In this document: in pieces, positions 38,895 to 48,550 of the stretch
Layout: each line of letters opens with the position of its first letter
Numbering within the stretch: position 1 is the first letter of the stretch
Assembly (NCBI RefSeq): GCF_000306965.1
Contig: NZ_JH976434.1
Location: 132,933-196,932, forward strand
DNA from: Amphibacillus jilinensis Y1
Lineage (GTDB): Bacteria > Bacillota > Bacilli > Bacillales > Amphibacillaceae
Reading direction: 5' to 3'
Length of the DNA stretch: 64,000 nucleotides
Program-made: the position numbers and the translations under genes
The notes under the pieces: generated by a model
What the model saw: the letters and a program-made list of their open reading frames with translations, nothing else
Database searches by the model: none
Told to the model about the DNA's origin: nothing

Positions 38895-39167
38895 TTTAGC
38901 TGATCTGTATACTAAACTCAACTCTTTTTTGAAATTATAGTTTTTCTCATAAATATTAACTGCTATCCACTCTAGGTTTCCCTCAAACCTTATACTGATA
39001 CGAATCTTAAATGATCTGGGTTATAAAATGAGTAATCCCAACAAGATATAGAAATAAACAGATCACTTACTTTTTTATTTTCCCTACTTTTAATTCACTT
39101 GTCCTTTAATACATGGAATACGGATTTCATGTTAGACTATCTTTATATGTCTTTTCAGGAGGTATAA

Positions 39168-39914
39168 ATGAAGATGAAGATAGACGTTATAGGAGATGTA
39201 CATGGCTGTTATAAAGAATTAAATCACCTTATTGATAAATTGGGTTATATGTTAGAAAATGGGACCTATACCCATCCGCAACAGAGACGGTTAGTCTTTC
39301 TTGGAGACATTACCGACAGAGGGCCCGATTCATTAAAAACGATTGAACTTGTGTATAAATTAGTACATCAAGACAACATTGCGGAATATGTGCCTGGTAA
39401 CCACTGCAATAAGCTTTATCGTTATTTCCTAGGAAATAACGTCCAAATTCGACACGGATTAGAGACAACTGTTGCCGAACTCGAAGCATATTCAGCCGAT
39501 GAACAAGATCTTATTCGGGACAAATTCATTCAATTATATGAGCAGGCTGAGCTATACTTGCAGATGAAACCCTTGAATGCAGTGATTGCTCACGCGGGTA
39601 TTAAAGCCGAATATATCGGTAGAGATGACAAAAAAGTACGTACATTTGTCTTCTATGGAGATATCACTGGAGAGAAGTTGGCTGACGGGCGTCCGGTCAG
39701 ACTAGATTGGGCAAAGCATTATAACGGAGATGTTTGGATCATCTATGGTCATACCCCTGTTATAGAACCGCGTTTTATAAATAAAACAGTCAATATTGAC
39801 TTAGGGTGTGTCTTCGGAAACAAACTTGCTGCCTTTCAATTACCTGAAGAAAATACCGTAACTGTTACATCAAAGCAGCCCTATCAACCTGAGAAATTCA
39901 CTTCTTATATTTGA
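39168..39914 (+). CDS. prpE: Bis(5'-nucleosyl)-tetraphosphatase, PrpE type
   Basis: The 248-residue metallophosphatase has the PPP-family motifs [26 protein letters not shown] and VPGNHCNKL, with further metal ligands in [10 protein letters not shown] and IYGHTPV. PrpE cleaves Ap4A-type dinucleotides symmetrically and in B. subtilis acts as a phosphatase in germination control. Start ATG 39168 follows AGGAGGT. Its position near yjbO matches the Bacillus order. Confidence 0.9.
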   Translation: MKMKIDVIGDVHGCYKELNHLIDKLGYMLENGTYTHPQQRRLVFLGDITDRGPDSLKTIELVYKLVHQDNIAEYVPGNHCNKLYRYFLGNNVQIRHGLETTVAELEAYSADEQDLIRDKFIQLYEQAELYLQMKPLNAVIAHAGIKAEYIGRDDKKVRTFVFYGDITGEKLADGRPVRLDWAKHYNGDVWIIYGHTPVIEPRFINKTVNIDLGCVFGNKLAAFQLPEENTVTVTSKQPYQPEKFTSYI

Positions 39915-39971
39915 TCTGTACAAAAGACTCAGACCAAATAATCCGTCTTCTTTAATGCACCAATACTATAA

Positions 39972-40294
39972 TGAGGTCGGGACTAAAATCAAACGAACCT
40001 TTAATCAATGGGCGGAGGGCTACAGGATGTAGGTCATGCAGGCTAAGACTGCCACGCCCTGTAGCAGTCTTAGTCTACAATCCTTCTTATAAGACGTGGC
40101 GGTTTTAGTCTGCGATCTTACTCACCAACTGAGGAACACAAGCTAACGTCTTCGCGTCCTGCGAAAACGCTTGTGTGACCAACATCCTGTTGCCCCAAGT
40201 GAATCAGGACATTAGCATCCGTTAGCACGCACTAATTAGGTTTGCTCTACTCTCCATTTTGAGGTTGGGGTTCACAGTCGGTTATCTGTGATAA
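39972..40294 (+). repeat. Structured intergenic repeat, copy 8 (longest; overlaps a gene end)
   Basis: GAACCTTTAATCAATGGGCGG, CTACAGGATGTAGGTCATG, an altered cassette (GCCACGCCCTGTAGCAGTC), GACGTGGCGGTTTTAGTCTG, then an inserted hairpin (CACAAGC ... GCTTGTG around TTCGCGTCCTGCGAA), AATCAGGACATTAGC and 3' box GGTTATCTGTGATAAA. The last 48 bp lie inside the 3' end of the pseudouridine synthase gene on the other strand. Confidence 0.85.
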
Positions 40295-41143
40295 ATCAGC
40301 AGGCCAATCCGATTTCAATTGTATCCTTTTTTTAGTAATTGGATGAATAAAAGAAAGGTAAACACAATGTAATGCTTGCCTATCAACATGTACAGTTGAT
40401 CCACCATACAATTTATCACCTACGAGCGGATGGCCAATATGAGCAAAATGAACGCGAATTTGATGCGTACGACCTGTTTCAAGCTTTATATCGACAATTG
40501 AACCACATTTGACATGTCGAATGACTTGATAATGTGTCACGGCTGGCTTACCACCTTTTGAAACGGTCCGCTCAATAATTGAGTCAGGTTTTCTGGCAAT
40601 CGGCGCATCGATGACCCCGACCCCGGCTGTTTTTTCAGGTTTTCCTTCTACCACTGCTTGATAATGACGTTCAATTTTTTGCTGATGAAAAAAACTATGA
40701 CAAAACCGTTGTTTGGCTATGAGCATCAATCCTGATGTATCGCGATCAAGTCGTGTAACAACATGCACGGTATAATCAAGGTCTAATTGATCGTAGTGAG
40801 CAATCAAACCGTTAGCCACTGTTTTGGATCGATGATGTGTTGAAGGGATCGTTGCCATTTTAGCTGGTTTATTAACAACGATAAGAAATTCATCCTCATA
40901 TACAATATCCAAGTTAATAGGCTCTGGGATTAACTGTGGTCCCCTTTCTTCTTTAGGAAATTGCAATTCAATTTGGTCACCAGTTGCTAAGCGTTCTCTT
41001 ACATTCACTGTCTGTCCATTAAGGAGAATCTTACCTCCATCATATTTTAGGACTTTGATCATATTGCGTGATAATCCGACGCACATTCTTAGAAAATCGC
41101 GAAGTATCATTTGATTTTCGAATTCTGTTATTTTCCATTCCAC
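40247..41143 (-). CDS. RluD-family pseudouridine synthase (YjbO)
   Basis: The 298-residue protein has an S4-like N-terminus (LRDFLRMCVGLSRNMIKVL) and a RluA/RluD catalytic domain with HVVTRLDRDTSGLMLIAK (catalytic Asp in RLDRDTSG) and the later ETGRTHQIRVHFAHIGHPLVGDKLYG. It isomerises uridine in rRNA or tRNA. GTG 41143 follows AAAGGTG. The final ~15 residues (from LSQITDCEPQ on) come from the adjacent repeat, so the native C-terminus has been replaced or extended. It is in an operon with ppnK and relQ. Confidence 0.9.
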   Translation of the reverse strand: MEWKITEFENQMILRDFLRMCVGLSRNMIKVLKYDGGKILLNGQTVNVRERLATGDQIELQFPKEERGPQLIPEPINLDIVYEDEFLIVVNKPAKMATIPSTHHRSKTVANGLIAHYDQLDLDYTVHVVTRLDRDTSGLMLIAKQRFCHSFFHQQKIERHYQAVVEGKPEKTAGVGVIDAPIARKPDSIIERTVSKGGKPAVTHYQVIRHVKCGSIVDIKLETGRTHQIRVHFAHIGHPLVGDKLYGGSTVHVDRQALHCVYLSFIHPITKKRIQLKSDWPADLSQITDCEPQPQNGE

Positions 41144-41164
41144 TAGTATACGACACCTTTCTGC

Positions 41165-41971
41165 TCAATAACATTCATCTGAAATAAACGAATCATGTAC
41201 TCTCTTCCAAAAAGGAAAGGATCTAAAACGGGCAAATCTGATGCGTTCTTTCGCCACTGAGCACTCAAGTGCTGTCACATTTTCAACACTCTTTGTAATA
41301 TGATCAATTGTCATAATAAAGCTTTGTTCTTTATCTACCGGTTTAAATTGACAAACATGGTGGCTAGGCAGGATTAAGGGCGATCCTATCGTTCGATAAA
41401 CTCGATTATTTATTGAAGACATTTCGGTAATTTGCATCGTCGATAATGATGGATGAATAATCGCTCCTCCTAAAGCTTTATTATATGCCGTACTACCCGA
41501 TGGCGTAGAGACACAAAGACCATCACCACGAAAACGCTCAAAATGTTCACCTTTTATCGTTACATCAAGTACAACAGAGCCCTCAACTTTTTTTATTGTC
41601 GTTTCATTAAGCGCTAAAAAACGCTCAGCCTCTTTCTTGTTTTCATAGAAAATCTTCAGCGATAGTAAGGGATACTCTACAATTTCAAATTTTTGCTTAG
41701 CAACCTCAATCACAAGCTTTTCAACTTCTTCTGGCAACCAATCGGCATAGAAACCAAGGTGGCCCGTATGTACACCGATAAAAGCCGTTTGTTTTAAACG
41801 ATGAAAGTAATGGTGGACCGCATGGAGAAATGTTCCATCACCACCTACAGAAATGACTAAATCCGGCTCTTTTATATTTCGTTCTAAATCAAAATCCAAT
41901 AAATATTGTTCCATGATCGCCTTAATCCGATTAGATTTTTGATCTCCTTTTGATGTTACCGCGAACTTCAT
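41165..41971 (-). CDS. ppnK: NAD kinase
   Basis: The 268-residue protein shows the NAD kinase motif [17 protein letters not shown] (GGDG, ~42-52), the NE/D-type motif [10 protein letters not shown] and the second site [23 protein letters not shown]. It phosphorylates NAD to NADP. It is placed between relQ and yjbO as in B. subtilis, with gaps of 5 and 21 bp. Confidence 0.94.
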   Translation of the reverse strand: MKFAVTSKGDQKSNRIKAIMEQYLLDFDLERNIKEPDLVISVGGDGTFLHAVHHYFHRLKQTAFIGVHTGHLGFYADWLPEEVEKLVIEVAKQKFEIVEYPLLSLKIFYENKKEAERFLALNETTIKKVEGSVVLDVTIKGEHFERFRGDGLCVSTPSGSTAYNKALGGAIIHPSLSTMQITEMSSINNRVYRTIGSPLILPSHHVCQFKPVDKEQSFIMTIDHITKSVENVTALECSVAKERIRFARFRSFPFWKRVHDSFISDECY

Positions 41972-41976
41972 ATTGC

Positions 41977-42627
41977 TTAGCCCCCCTTTTTTTTGTGCAA
42001 TTTACTTTTAAATTGGTGAAAGATCCACTGTGCCTCTTGGACTTCATCTTTAATTTGAGACATTTCTTCATCTAACTGAAAAGCCGCTTCAGCTGCACGT
42101 TTTAACCGTGCCTTTATCTCTGTTGGAATTTGACCACTATACTTATAATTTAAAGAATGTTCATTAGTTGCCCAAAAATTCATGGCTAACGTTCGAATTT
42201 GTATCTCAGCGAGCACTTGTTTCTTTCCATGGATAGTAGCTACAGGATAACGAATGATAACATGATATGATCGGTAACCACTTTCTTTCTTGTTTTTTAT
42301 GTAATCTTTTTCCTCAATAATATTAAAATCGTGGCGAGACCTCAATAAATGTACAATTGTATAAATATCCCCAACAAACTGACAGACAACTCTAACCCCT
42401 GCAATATCTTGAATCACTTCCTCAATTTGATCTTTTGGAATGTTCTTTCGTGTGGCTTTATCTAAAATGCTTGAAATAGGCTTTACACGTCCTGTCACTA
42501 GTTCAATTGGTGAATGCTTTGCCTCAATTTCATACTGTGCACGCATGCCACGCAACTTAACCTTTAATTCCTCAACAACTTGCGTATAAGGAACCAAAAA
42601 AGTCGTCCAATTGTCATGTGTTTCCAC
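41977..42627 (-). CDS. relQ: Small alarmone synthetase RelQ/SAS1 (YjbM)
   Basis: The 216-residue protein is a stand-alone (p)ppGpp synthetase: [37 protein letters not shown] (RelA/SpoT synthetase motif) and [15 protein letters not shown], then [24 protein letters not shown]. No hydrolase domain is present. A GTG start at 42627 is used; no ATG is available nearby. It is the first gene of the relQ-ppnK-yjbO operon and makes alarmone from GTP/GDP and ATP under stress. Confidence 0.93.
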   Translation of the reverse strand: METHDNWTTFLVPYTQVVEELKVKLRGMRAQYEIEAKHSPIELVTGRVKPISSILDKATRKNIPKDQIEEVIQDIAGVRVVCQFVGDIYTIVHLLRSRHDFNIIEEKDYIKNKKESGYRSYHVIIRYPVATIHGKKQVLAEIQIRTLAMNFWATNEHSLNYKYSGQIPTEIKARLKRAAEAAFQLDEEMSQIKDEVQEAQWIFHQFKSKLHKKKGG

Positions 42628-42824
42628 TATATAGCACCGCCTTTGATTATCTAAGTATATAAAAAGTTGTTCTTAATTATAAAAAAAACGAATCGCGATC
42701 ATCTCGTCCATATCTATTATATTGTATCATAAGCAAAATTATTTTCGACAGCCTATCTCTCGACTTTTGATTCATAAATAGACTATACTTGTTAATGATA
42801 ATTTAATGAAGGGGTCCTTTTAAT

Positions 42825-43400
42825 ATGAGCCAAGAAATAGAAATTGAATGTAAATTGTTATTAACTGAAGAAGAATATCGTTCATTATTAGATTATCTTA
42901 ATTGTTCAACAGTTCGTCCTACAGAACAAATCAATTATTATTTTGAAACACCTAAATTTAATTTGAAAAATAAGGGGGCTGCATTAAGAATTCGCTACAA
43001 AGATGATCAATTTATTCTTACATTAAAGCAACCGCACCCTGACGGCTTACTCGAAACACATGACTATTTATCGAAGCAGCAAGCTGAAAACTGGTTAAAT
43101 AATCAGCCCACGAGTACACCAGCAATTGAAAGTGAATTGATCAACCTTGGTGTTCACGTTAATCAACTCCACTATGGGGGTGCTTTAGTGACAGAGCGAA
43201 TCGAAATCGAATACCATGGTGCTTTAGTAGTTGCTGACATTAGTAAATACAATAACCAAATCGATTACGAATTAGAAGTGGAAGCTCGCACTCGTCAAAT
43301 AGCAGAATCTGTAATGGATGAGTTGATCAACACGCTATCATTGGAAGTTAAACCAACACCGAACAAAATTGAACGTTTCTATCAATCCTTACATCTTTAA
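42825..43400 (+). CDS. CYTH domain protein (YjbK-like triphosphatase)
   Basis: The 191-residue protein has the CYTH tunnel fold marks: IEIECKLLLTEEEYRSLLDYL with ExExK, a charged strand ALRIRYKDDQFILTLKQP and the closing EVKPTPNKIERFYQSL. Members hydrolyse triphosphate or inorganic polyphosphate. It is divergent from relQ, as in B. subtilis. Confidence 0.9.
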   Translation: MSQEIEIECKLLLTEEEYRSLLDYLNCSTVRPTEQINYYFETPKFNLKNKGAALRIRYKDDQFILTLKQPHPDGLLETHDYLSKQQAENWLNNQPTSTPAIESELINLGVHVNQLHYGGALVTERIEIEYHGALVVADISKYNNQIDYELEVEARTRQIAESVMDELINTLSLEVKPTPNKIERFYQSLHL

Positions 43401-43401
43401 C

Positions 43402-43616
43402 CTAAAACGAACCTGCAATCAGTGGACGGAGGCCTACAGGATGTAGGTCATGCAGACGTTGCCACAGGACGTGGCGGTTTTAGTCTACGATCTTACCCAT
43501 CTACTGATTGTTGTTGCGTGAATCAGGACATTCGCGACCATTTGCTCCTGCGTTAATAGATCATCTCTACGCCCTATTTTGCAGCGTATGGTATACGAAC
43601 GGTTACCTGTGCTATT
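43402..43616 (+). repeat. Structured intergenic repeat, copy 9
   Basis: Starts 2 bp after the yjbK-like stop: CTGCAATCAGTGGACGGAGG, CTACAGGATGTAGGTCATG, GCCACAGGACGTGGCGG, TTTTAGTCTACGATCTTACC, half-stem ACTGATTGTTG, AATCAGGACATTCGCG and a worn 3' box GGTTACCTGTGCT. This is close to the family consensus. Nothing else is seen up to 43740. Confidence 0.88.
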
Positions 43617-43745
43617 CAAAGAGTTACACAAACCACCTGCTGAGCCTTATCAGTTGCCGAAAGGTGCTTGTCACTGATACAATTAATACAGCAATCAAAC
43701 CACTAAGATTTTCATCACAACAATGACTTAGAAAGGAGAATCGAT

Positions 43746-44648
43746 GTGAGCTATAAACAGACTGGGCCCTTCATCCAATCTGATGGACCATCAAAGGCAC
43801 AGTACAGCTACTTTGATCTTCTCACAAAACCAATTGAAATTTATTTATTCACTGATCCGCTCTGTCCAGAATCTTGGTCATTGGATCCTATTATAAAAAA
43901 ACTGCAACTCGAATATGGGCGTTTCTTTTCAATAAGACCCATATTGACTGGACAGCTGTCTAAAATAAATCAACAAGCAGCACCAACTCCAGTTAAATTA
44001 AAGCAGTGGTGGGAGAAAACAGCCAATCGAACAGGCATGTGTTGCGATGGTGATCTTTGGTTAGAGGCTCCCTTAAGTGCACCAGCAAGCATATCAATAG
44101 CTATTAAAGCTGCCGAGCTACAAGGAATAAAGGCTGGGCGATATTATTTACGTAAAATTCAAGAAAATCTATTTTTAAACAAAACTGATATTTCAACAGA
44201 TGAACAATTAATTAGAATCGCTCAACAAGCAAACTTAGATCTTGACGAATTTAGAAGAGACTTACATTCCTCTTCTGCACAAAAAGCACTCCAATGTGAT
44301 TTGAAATTAACAAAAGAAATGCATGTAGACCAAATACCTTCGCTTGTTTTCTTTAATGAAACTGCGGAAGATGAAGGGCTAAAATTGACTGGCACATATA
44401 GTTATGATATATACGTTAAAGTATTAAAACAATTATTGCAAAAAGATGTTCAACCCTTTGAAAAACCAAAATTAGAGGACTTTATTTCACATTTTCACTT
44501 TGTTAGCTCGTATGAAATAGCTGTTATTTATGAGTGGTCTATAGAAAGAGCTTGTAAAGAAATGAAGAAATTACAATTAAAGCAATTGGTATCCTGTGTA
44601 CCTGTGAAGCATGGTGCTTTTTGGCGTTACAATCAAACAGAGTCTTGA
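43746..44648 (+). CDS. spxH: SpxH/YjbH ClpXP adaptor for Spx, DsbA family
   Basis: The 300-residue protein has the thioredoxin/DsbA-like fold of YjbH: IEIYLFTDPLCPESWSLDPII (~32-52), helical insert with WWEKTANRTGM, and the cis-Pro-containing strand QIPSLVFFNE. It presents Spx to ClpXP for degradation; spx itself lies 6 kb away. The usual CxxC of the family appears here as CPES, so the second Cys is missing. The start is GTG 43746 behind GAAAGGAG; an ATG two bases earlier is followed at once by a stop. A terminator follows. Confidence 0.9.
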   Translation: MSYKQTGPFIQSDGPSKAQYSYFDLLTKPIEIYLFTDPLCPESWSLDPIIKKLQLEYGRFFSIRPILTGQLSKINQQAAPTPVKLKQWWEKTANRTGMCCDGDLWLEAPLSAPASISIAIKAAELQGIKAGRYYLRKIQENLFLNKTDISTDEQLIRIAQQANLDLDEFRRDLHSSSAQKALQCDLKLTKEMHVDQIPSLVFFNETAEDEGLKLTGTYSYDIYVKVLKQLLQKDVQPFEKPKLEDFISHFHFVSSYEIAVIYEWSIERACKEMKKLQLKQLVSCVPVKHGAFWRYNQTES

Positions 44649-44674
44649 TCATTAAGATCAAGACTCTGTTTTTA
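44639..44674 (+). terminator. Terminator after spxH
   Basis: AGAGTCTTGATC and GATCAAGACTCT form a perfect 12-bp stem followed by GTTTTT. Confidence 0.85.
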
Positions 44675-44683
44675 TCATTTAAA

Positions 44684-44796
44684 TAAAAAAGAGCATATCA
44701 TTAAGATATACTCTGACCATGACTCTTGTTAGTCATGGGGGGATGGGAGAAAGTTTCAGATCAAACAAAGGGGTTTTGTTTGTTAAACATCTCACA
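44684..44796 (-). ncRNA. roxS: RoxS/RsaE regulatory small RNA
   Basis: The minus strand holds the signature of RsaE/RoxS: ACCCCTTTGTTTGATCTG, then CTTTCTCCCATCCCC (C-rich seed), a CCATGACT/AGTCATGG hairpin and a terminator (AGAGTATATC/GATATGCTCT plus a T-run). Position next to spxH matches the known Firmicute locus. RoxS pairs with ribosome sites of central-metabolism mRNAs (for example TCA-cycle genes) to restore NAD+/NADH balance. Promoter and Rex box are listed separately. The transcript should be ~110 nt. Confidence 0.88.
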
Positions 44797-44830
44797 AACA
44801 TAATATAACAATTTTTCTATCTTCTCGCAA
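44780..44830 (-). promoter_or_regulatory. roxS promoter with Rex box
   Basis: TTGCGA (44830-44825), 17 bp, TATATT (44807-44802) on the minus strand, followed by TTGTGAGATGTTTAACAA (44797-44780), an 18-bp Rex-like operator with one clear mismatch in the second half. It overlaps the start point, so the NADH sensor Rex should repress roxS when NADH is low. Confidence 0.75.
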
Positions 44831-44927
44831 GTCTTCCCTTCATTCGTTCACAAAAATGTCATACTTATAATTTAAGCTAAAACAACATAATATCTAATAG
44901 TTATAAAGAAGTGAGAGGATGAAAACA

Positions 44928-45107
44928 ATGAAAAAAACATTTCAACTGCTGTTTGTCTTAATTGTTTTATCACTTACATTTATCTTAAATTTACTTGGAT
45001 TAATGCGCTTATTCCCCATGATCCTAACACTACCCATTTTCTTTATCACTATTTATTTAACACTATCTTTCTTTTTTTATCGCAACACCTTTCGAGGATT
45101 TAAATAA
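44928..45107 (+). CDS. Small two-segment membrane protein, unknown
   Basis: The 59-residue protein (ATG 44928, nine bases after GAGAGG; an ATG at 44919 is too close to it) has two hydrophobic segments (FQLLFVLIVLSLTFILNLLG and MILTLPIFFITIYLTLSFFF) and a basic C-terminus. It is read divergently from roxS. I recognise no family. Confidence 0.6.
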   Translation: MKKTFQLLFVLIVLSLTFILNLLGLMRLFPMILTLPIFFITIYLTLSFFFYRNTFRGFK

Positions 45108-45209
45108 TATTATAATTCGCCTCTACTCATTCACATCGGATTGAGTAAGAGGCATATTAAAAAGTCTGCGACACAAAAGAAAAACGCTCACATCCACCTT
45201 GTATTCAAA

Positions 45210-47027
45210 CTAAGATAAGTGTTTAAATAATGTTTCCATTTCCTCAAGTTTATGCTCGAAAATATCAAGTGCTTGCATGATTGGATCTTTCTTCGTCATA
45301 TCTACCCCAGCTTTTTTTAATACTTCAATAGGATCATCACTACTTCCCGCTTTGAGAAAACCAAAGTAGCGTTCAACTGCTGGTTGGCCATCAGTAAGTA
45401 TTTGTGCAGCTAGAGATTGAGCAGCGGCATAACCTGTAGCATATTGGTATACATAATAATTAAAATAAAAATGGGGAATGCGAGCCCATTCCAGACCAAT
45501 TTCTTGATCATGAATAACCGACTCTCCAAAATATTTCTTGTTTAAATTGTAATACAATTCTGTCAATTTATCAGCTGTTAATGCTTCGCCCTCTTGATCT
45601 AGTGCATGGATCTTATGCTCAAATTCGGCAAACATCGTCTGTCGAAAGACTGTGGCTCGAAACCCATCAAGAAAATGATTGAGTAAATAGAGTTTTTGTT
45701 TAGCATCCTTCGTTTCATTAACTAAATACTCATTTAATAGTGCTTCGTTACAGGTGGATGCAACCTCTGCAACAAAAATCGAATAGTTACCATAGCGATA
45801 AGGCTGATGCTCTCTCGTATAATAACTGTGTAACGAGTGCCCAAACTCATGTGCAAGTGTAAAGACATTATTTAAATTATTTTGCCAGTTCATTAGAATA
45901 TATGGATTGGTTCCGTAAGCACCAGAAGAATAAGCACCACTTCGTTTACCCTTATTTTCCTCAACATCAACCCAACGATTATTAAAACCTTCTTTTAGTC
46001 GAGTAACATAGGCTTCACCTAATGGTGCAAGGCCATTTATTAACTGTTCTTGAGCTTGCTCGTAAGTGTATGTCATTGTTACATCTTCAACTAAGCGCGT
46101 GTACATATCGTACATGTGAAGCTCATTCAAATCCAACATTTTCTTTCTCAAGGTGACATAGCGATGCAGCAGGTCTAGCCTCTCATTTACAGTTTCTACA
46201 AGATTATCATAGACCGTTTCAGGTATATTATTTTGATTTAATGCTGCTTCGCGCGCTGAATCGTAATTCCTTATCTTAGCATTAAAATTATCCTTTTTAA
46301 TCTGTCCAGATAATGTTGATGCAAAAGTATTAATAAATTTTTGATACGTTCCATGCATGGCTTTAAAAGCATTATGTCTTACCGATTGTTTAGTTGATTC
46401 TAGAAAATTAATATAACGACCATGGGTTAACTCAATCTGCTTTCCTTCTTCATCTTTAACTTCCGGAAAGGTTAGGTCTGCGTTATTTAACATGCCAAAA
46501 GTCTGTGAAGGATTATTAATCACTTCACTTGCTTGAGCGAGCAATGCTTCTTCTCGCTCCGATAAAATATGAGCTCGTTGACGTGTTATTTCATTTAATG
46601 CTTTTTTATACATTTTCAGTTCTTGCTTCTCTTCAAGAAAACGTTCAAGACGATCAGGATCAATTTGTAATATTTCTGGTACAATAAAACTCATGATACT
46701 AGCCGTTTGTGTATAAAGCATTTGAGCTTGTGCATTTAAACCTTGGTAATAGGAATTGGTGGTATCTTGATCATAGCGCATATGCGCATATGTATAGAGC
46801 TTACCTACCCGCTCTGATACTTGATCTTCCAATTTTAATAATTGATAGAGATCGTCTGCTGATTCATTTAATTTACCTTGATATTGCTTAAATTTATCAA
46901 GTTCTTTTAATACAGACAGGCGCTCTTCTTCCCATAACGCATCTGTTTCGAAGATATCTTCTAATCGCCATGTCCTATCTTCTCTGACCTGATCACGTGT
47001 TTGTAACTTTCCTGTTTCTGTAGTCAA
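45210..47027 (-). CDS. pepF: Oligoendopeptidase F
   Basis: The 605-residue M3B metallopeptidase carries the zinc motif TLAHEFGHSLHSYYT (HExxH, ~384-395) with the downstream Glu in VAEVASTCNEALL. The N-terminal helical domain (REDRTWRLEDIFETDALWEEE) is typical. It degrades oligopeptides in the cytoplasm. Order pepF-coiA-mecA is as in B. subtilis, where it follows coiA. Confidence 0.93.
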   Translation of the reverse strand: MTTETGKLQTRDQVREDRTWRLEDIFETDALWEEERLSVLKELDKFKQYQGKLNESADDLYQLLKLEDQVSERVGKLYTYAHMRYDQDTTNSYYQGLNAQAQMLYTQTASIMSFIVPEILQIDPDRLERFLEEKQELKMYKKALNEITRQRAHILSEREEALLAQASEVINNPSQTFGMLNNADLTFPEVKDEEGKQIELTHGRYINFLESTKQSVRHNAFKAMHGTYQKFINTFASTLSGQIKKDNFNAKIRNYDSAREAALNQNNIPETVYDNLVETVNERLDLLHRYVTLRKKMLDLNELHMYDMYTRLVEDVTMTYTYEQAQEQLINGLAPLGEAYVTRLKEGFNNRWVDVEENKGKRSGAYSSGAYGTNPYILMNWQNNLNNVFTLAHEFGHSLHSYYTREHQPYRYGNYSIFVAEVASTCNEALLNEYLVNETKDAKQKLYLLNHFLDGFRATVFRQTMFAEFEHKIHALDQEGEALTADKLTELYYNLNKKYFGESVIHDQEIGLEWARIPHFYFNYYVYQYATGYAAAQSLAAQILTDGQPAVERYFGFLKAGSSDDPIEVLKKAGVDMTKKDPIMQALDIFEHKLEEMETLFKHLS

Positions 47028-47139
47028 AATCGATGCCCTCCTTATTGTTTTTCTTTTACATACATTCTACATGATTGCCATAAATCCTTTTTGCCACTCT
47101 TATGAAATATATCATGATTATAAAGTTATGTCACAATAT

Positions 47140-48312
47140 TCACATTTGGCTTCGCATGTCTCTCTTTAGTTTTATGTGTAGACGCTGATCATTATACAAT
47201 GATTGTTCGACACATTTATATCGTCCGATTTGCTTTGTTAACTTGTAGTAATTACCATTACAAGTTATTAAATCACTCATAATAAAGTAGTTCAAATAGG
47301 TGCGAATTGGATTGACATCTTTAAGAATAAGTGGATAATCACGAGAGGATTGGAAATAAGGTTTAGCAAAATGAGCTAATTCTTGATCGGTAAAGTTTAC
47401 TTGTTTATTGAAAAAATCATAGCATAGACGTGCTTGCCACTCCCACACCGATCCTTTTATTAACCATTGCCCGCTAACAGGCAACCCTACCCAACTTGAG
47501 AGTTGCGACGGATGTAACTGATTTAAATATAACCATTGATAAAAGGCTTGTTCACTACTATAACCAATCTTTGGAGAAGATAAACGAAATTTTTTTTTCT
47601 CAATTAACCACTGATTGGGAATAGGATCAATAACACCTTGTTTAAATAAATGAGAAAATTGTAATTGAGAGAGTTTTAAGAAGCAGAATTCCCCAAGAGC
47701 TCGGTAGGAGGTAACAAAGCTAACCAAATCAAAAAATGCTATGTTATGCGTATGTGGGCAATAGAAAAGCAGCCTTGCAAAATCATTAGAAGGGTATTGA
47801 TGCAGATAATGTTGAAGGGTTGATGTTAGTTTTAAGATGGCCTTACCCTGACGATTCATTTGAGAACTACCAAGTATCCAAATGGGTGTGATCCCAACAG
47901 ATTGATAGCCTTTTGTTCTCTTGATGATCTCTTGGGTCGTTATTTTTGCACATTGATATTCAATCGCCACCATACGACTCCCGTAATTCATTAGCAAATC
48001 AGCACGTTGCTTAATTGGTTTTAAATACACCTCTAAATCTACTACATATCCTTGTTTCTTTAACCAATTAAAAAGCTGTAACTTGCCTTGCTCATGATCG
48101 ATTCCTTCTCCCCCAACATGGTTTGGGCAATCTGCTCTGCTAATATGGGAAAAATGAGGGATTCGTTTAGTGCCTAACCTAAGTCTAACTTGCTCCTTGC
48201 AAACCGGACAAAAAAACATCTCAAATGTTTTTTTAAATTGTTTAATCTCATTTGCTGACATGATAGCGGGGATAATACACTTTCCTTGTTCATTTATAGC
48301 CTGTAACATCAT
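47140..48312 (-). CDS. coiA: Competence protein CoiA
   Basis: The 390-residue protein has an N-terminal zinc-finger-like region (CPVCKEQVRLRLGTKRIPHFSH), then a nuclease-like domain (GKLQLFNWLKKQGYVVDLE ... RADLLMNYGSRMVAIEYQCA; D and E-x-Q as in restriction-enzyme folds) and a helical C-terminus. CoiA helps process incoming DNA in transformation. It is separated from mecA by an inserted IS derivative. Confidence 0.88.
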   Translation of the reverse strand: MMLQAINEQGKCIIPAIMSANEIKQFKKTFEMFFCPVCKEQVRLRLGTKRIPHFSHISRADCPNHVGGEGIDHEQGKLQLFNWLKKQGYVVDLEVYLKPIKQRADLLMNYGSRMVAIEYQCAKITTQEIIKRTKGYQSVGITPIWILGSSQMNRQGKAILKLTSTLQHYLHQYPSNDFARLLFYCPHTHNIAFFDLVSFVTSYRALGEFCFLKLSQLQFSHLFKQGVIDPIPNQWLIEKKKFRLSSPKIGYSSEQAFYQWLYLNQLHPSQLSSWVGLPVSGQWLIKGSVWEWQARLCYDFFNKQVNFTDQELAHFAKPYFQSSRDYPLILKDVNPIRTYLNYFIMSDLITCNGNYYKLTKQIGRYKCVEQSLYNDQRLHIKLKRDMRSQM

Positions 48313-48550
48313 TCACCACCTTTGTTCATTTATAACTAATTTCGACAAAAATCAATAATTTCCTCTTTTTTAGAAATTTATCTTATTAGAAATAACCTTT
48401 CATTCGTTTTCACTTTAGGAAAGGCAGTAGAGTTTTCTCCAGATTCTCACAGATGGGAAATGCATTTTACAATTAAAAATCGGTTCTCTGTCAAATTTGG
48501 TGGTGTAATGTTCACTCCACCATTCGTCTTTGTTAAAAGCTTGCTAAGCC

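Noticed and set aside
45116..45156. GCCTCT...AGAGGC hairpin as terminator of pepF or the small membrane gene
   Set aside because: No T-run on either strand, so I did not call it a terminator.
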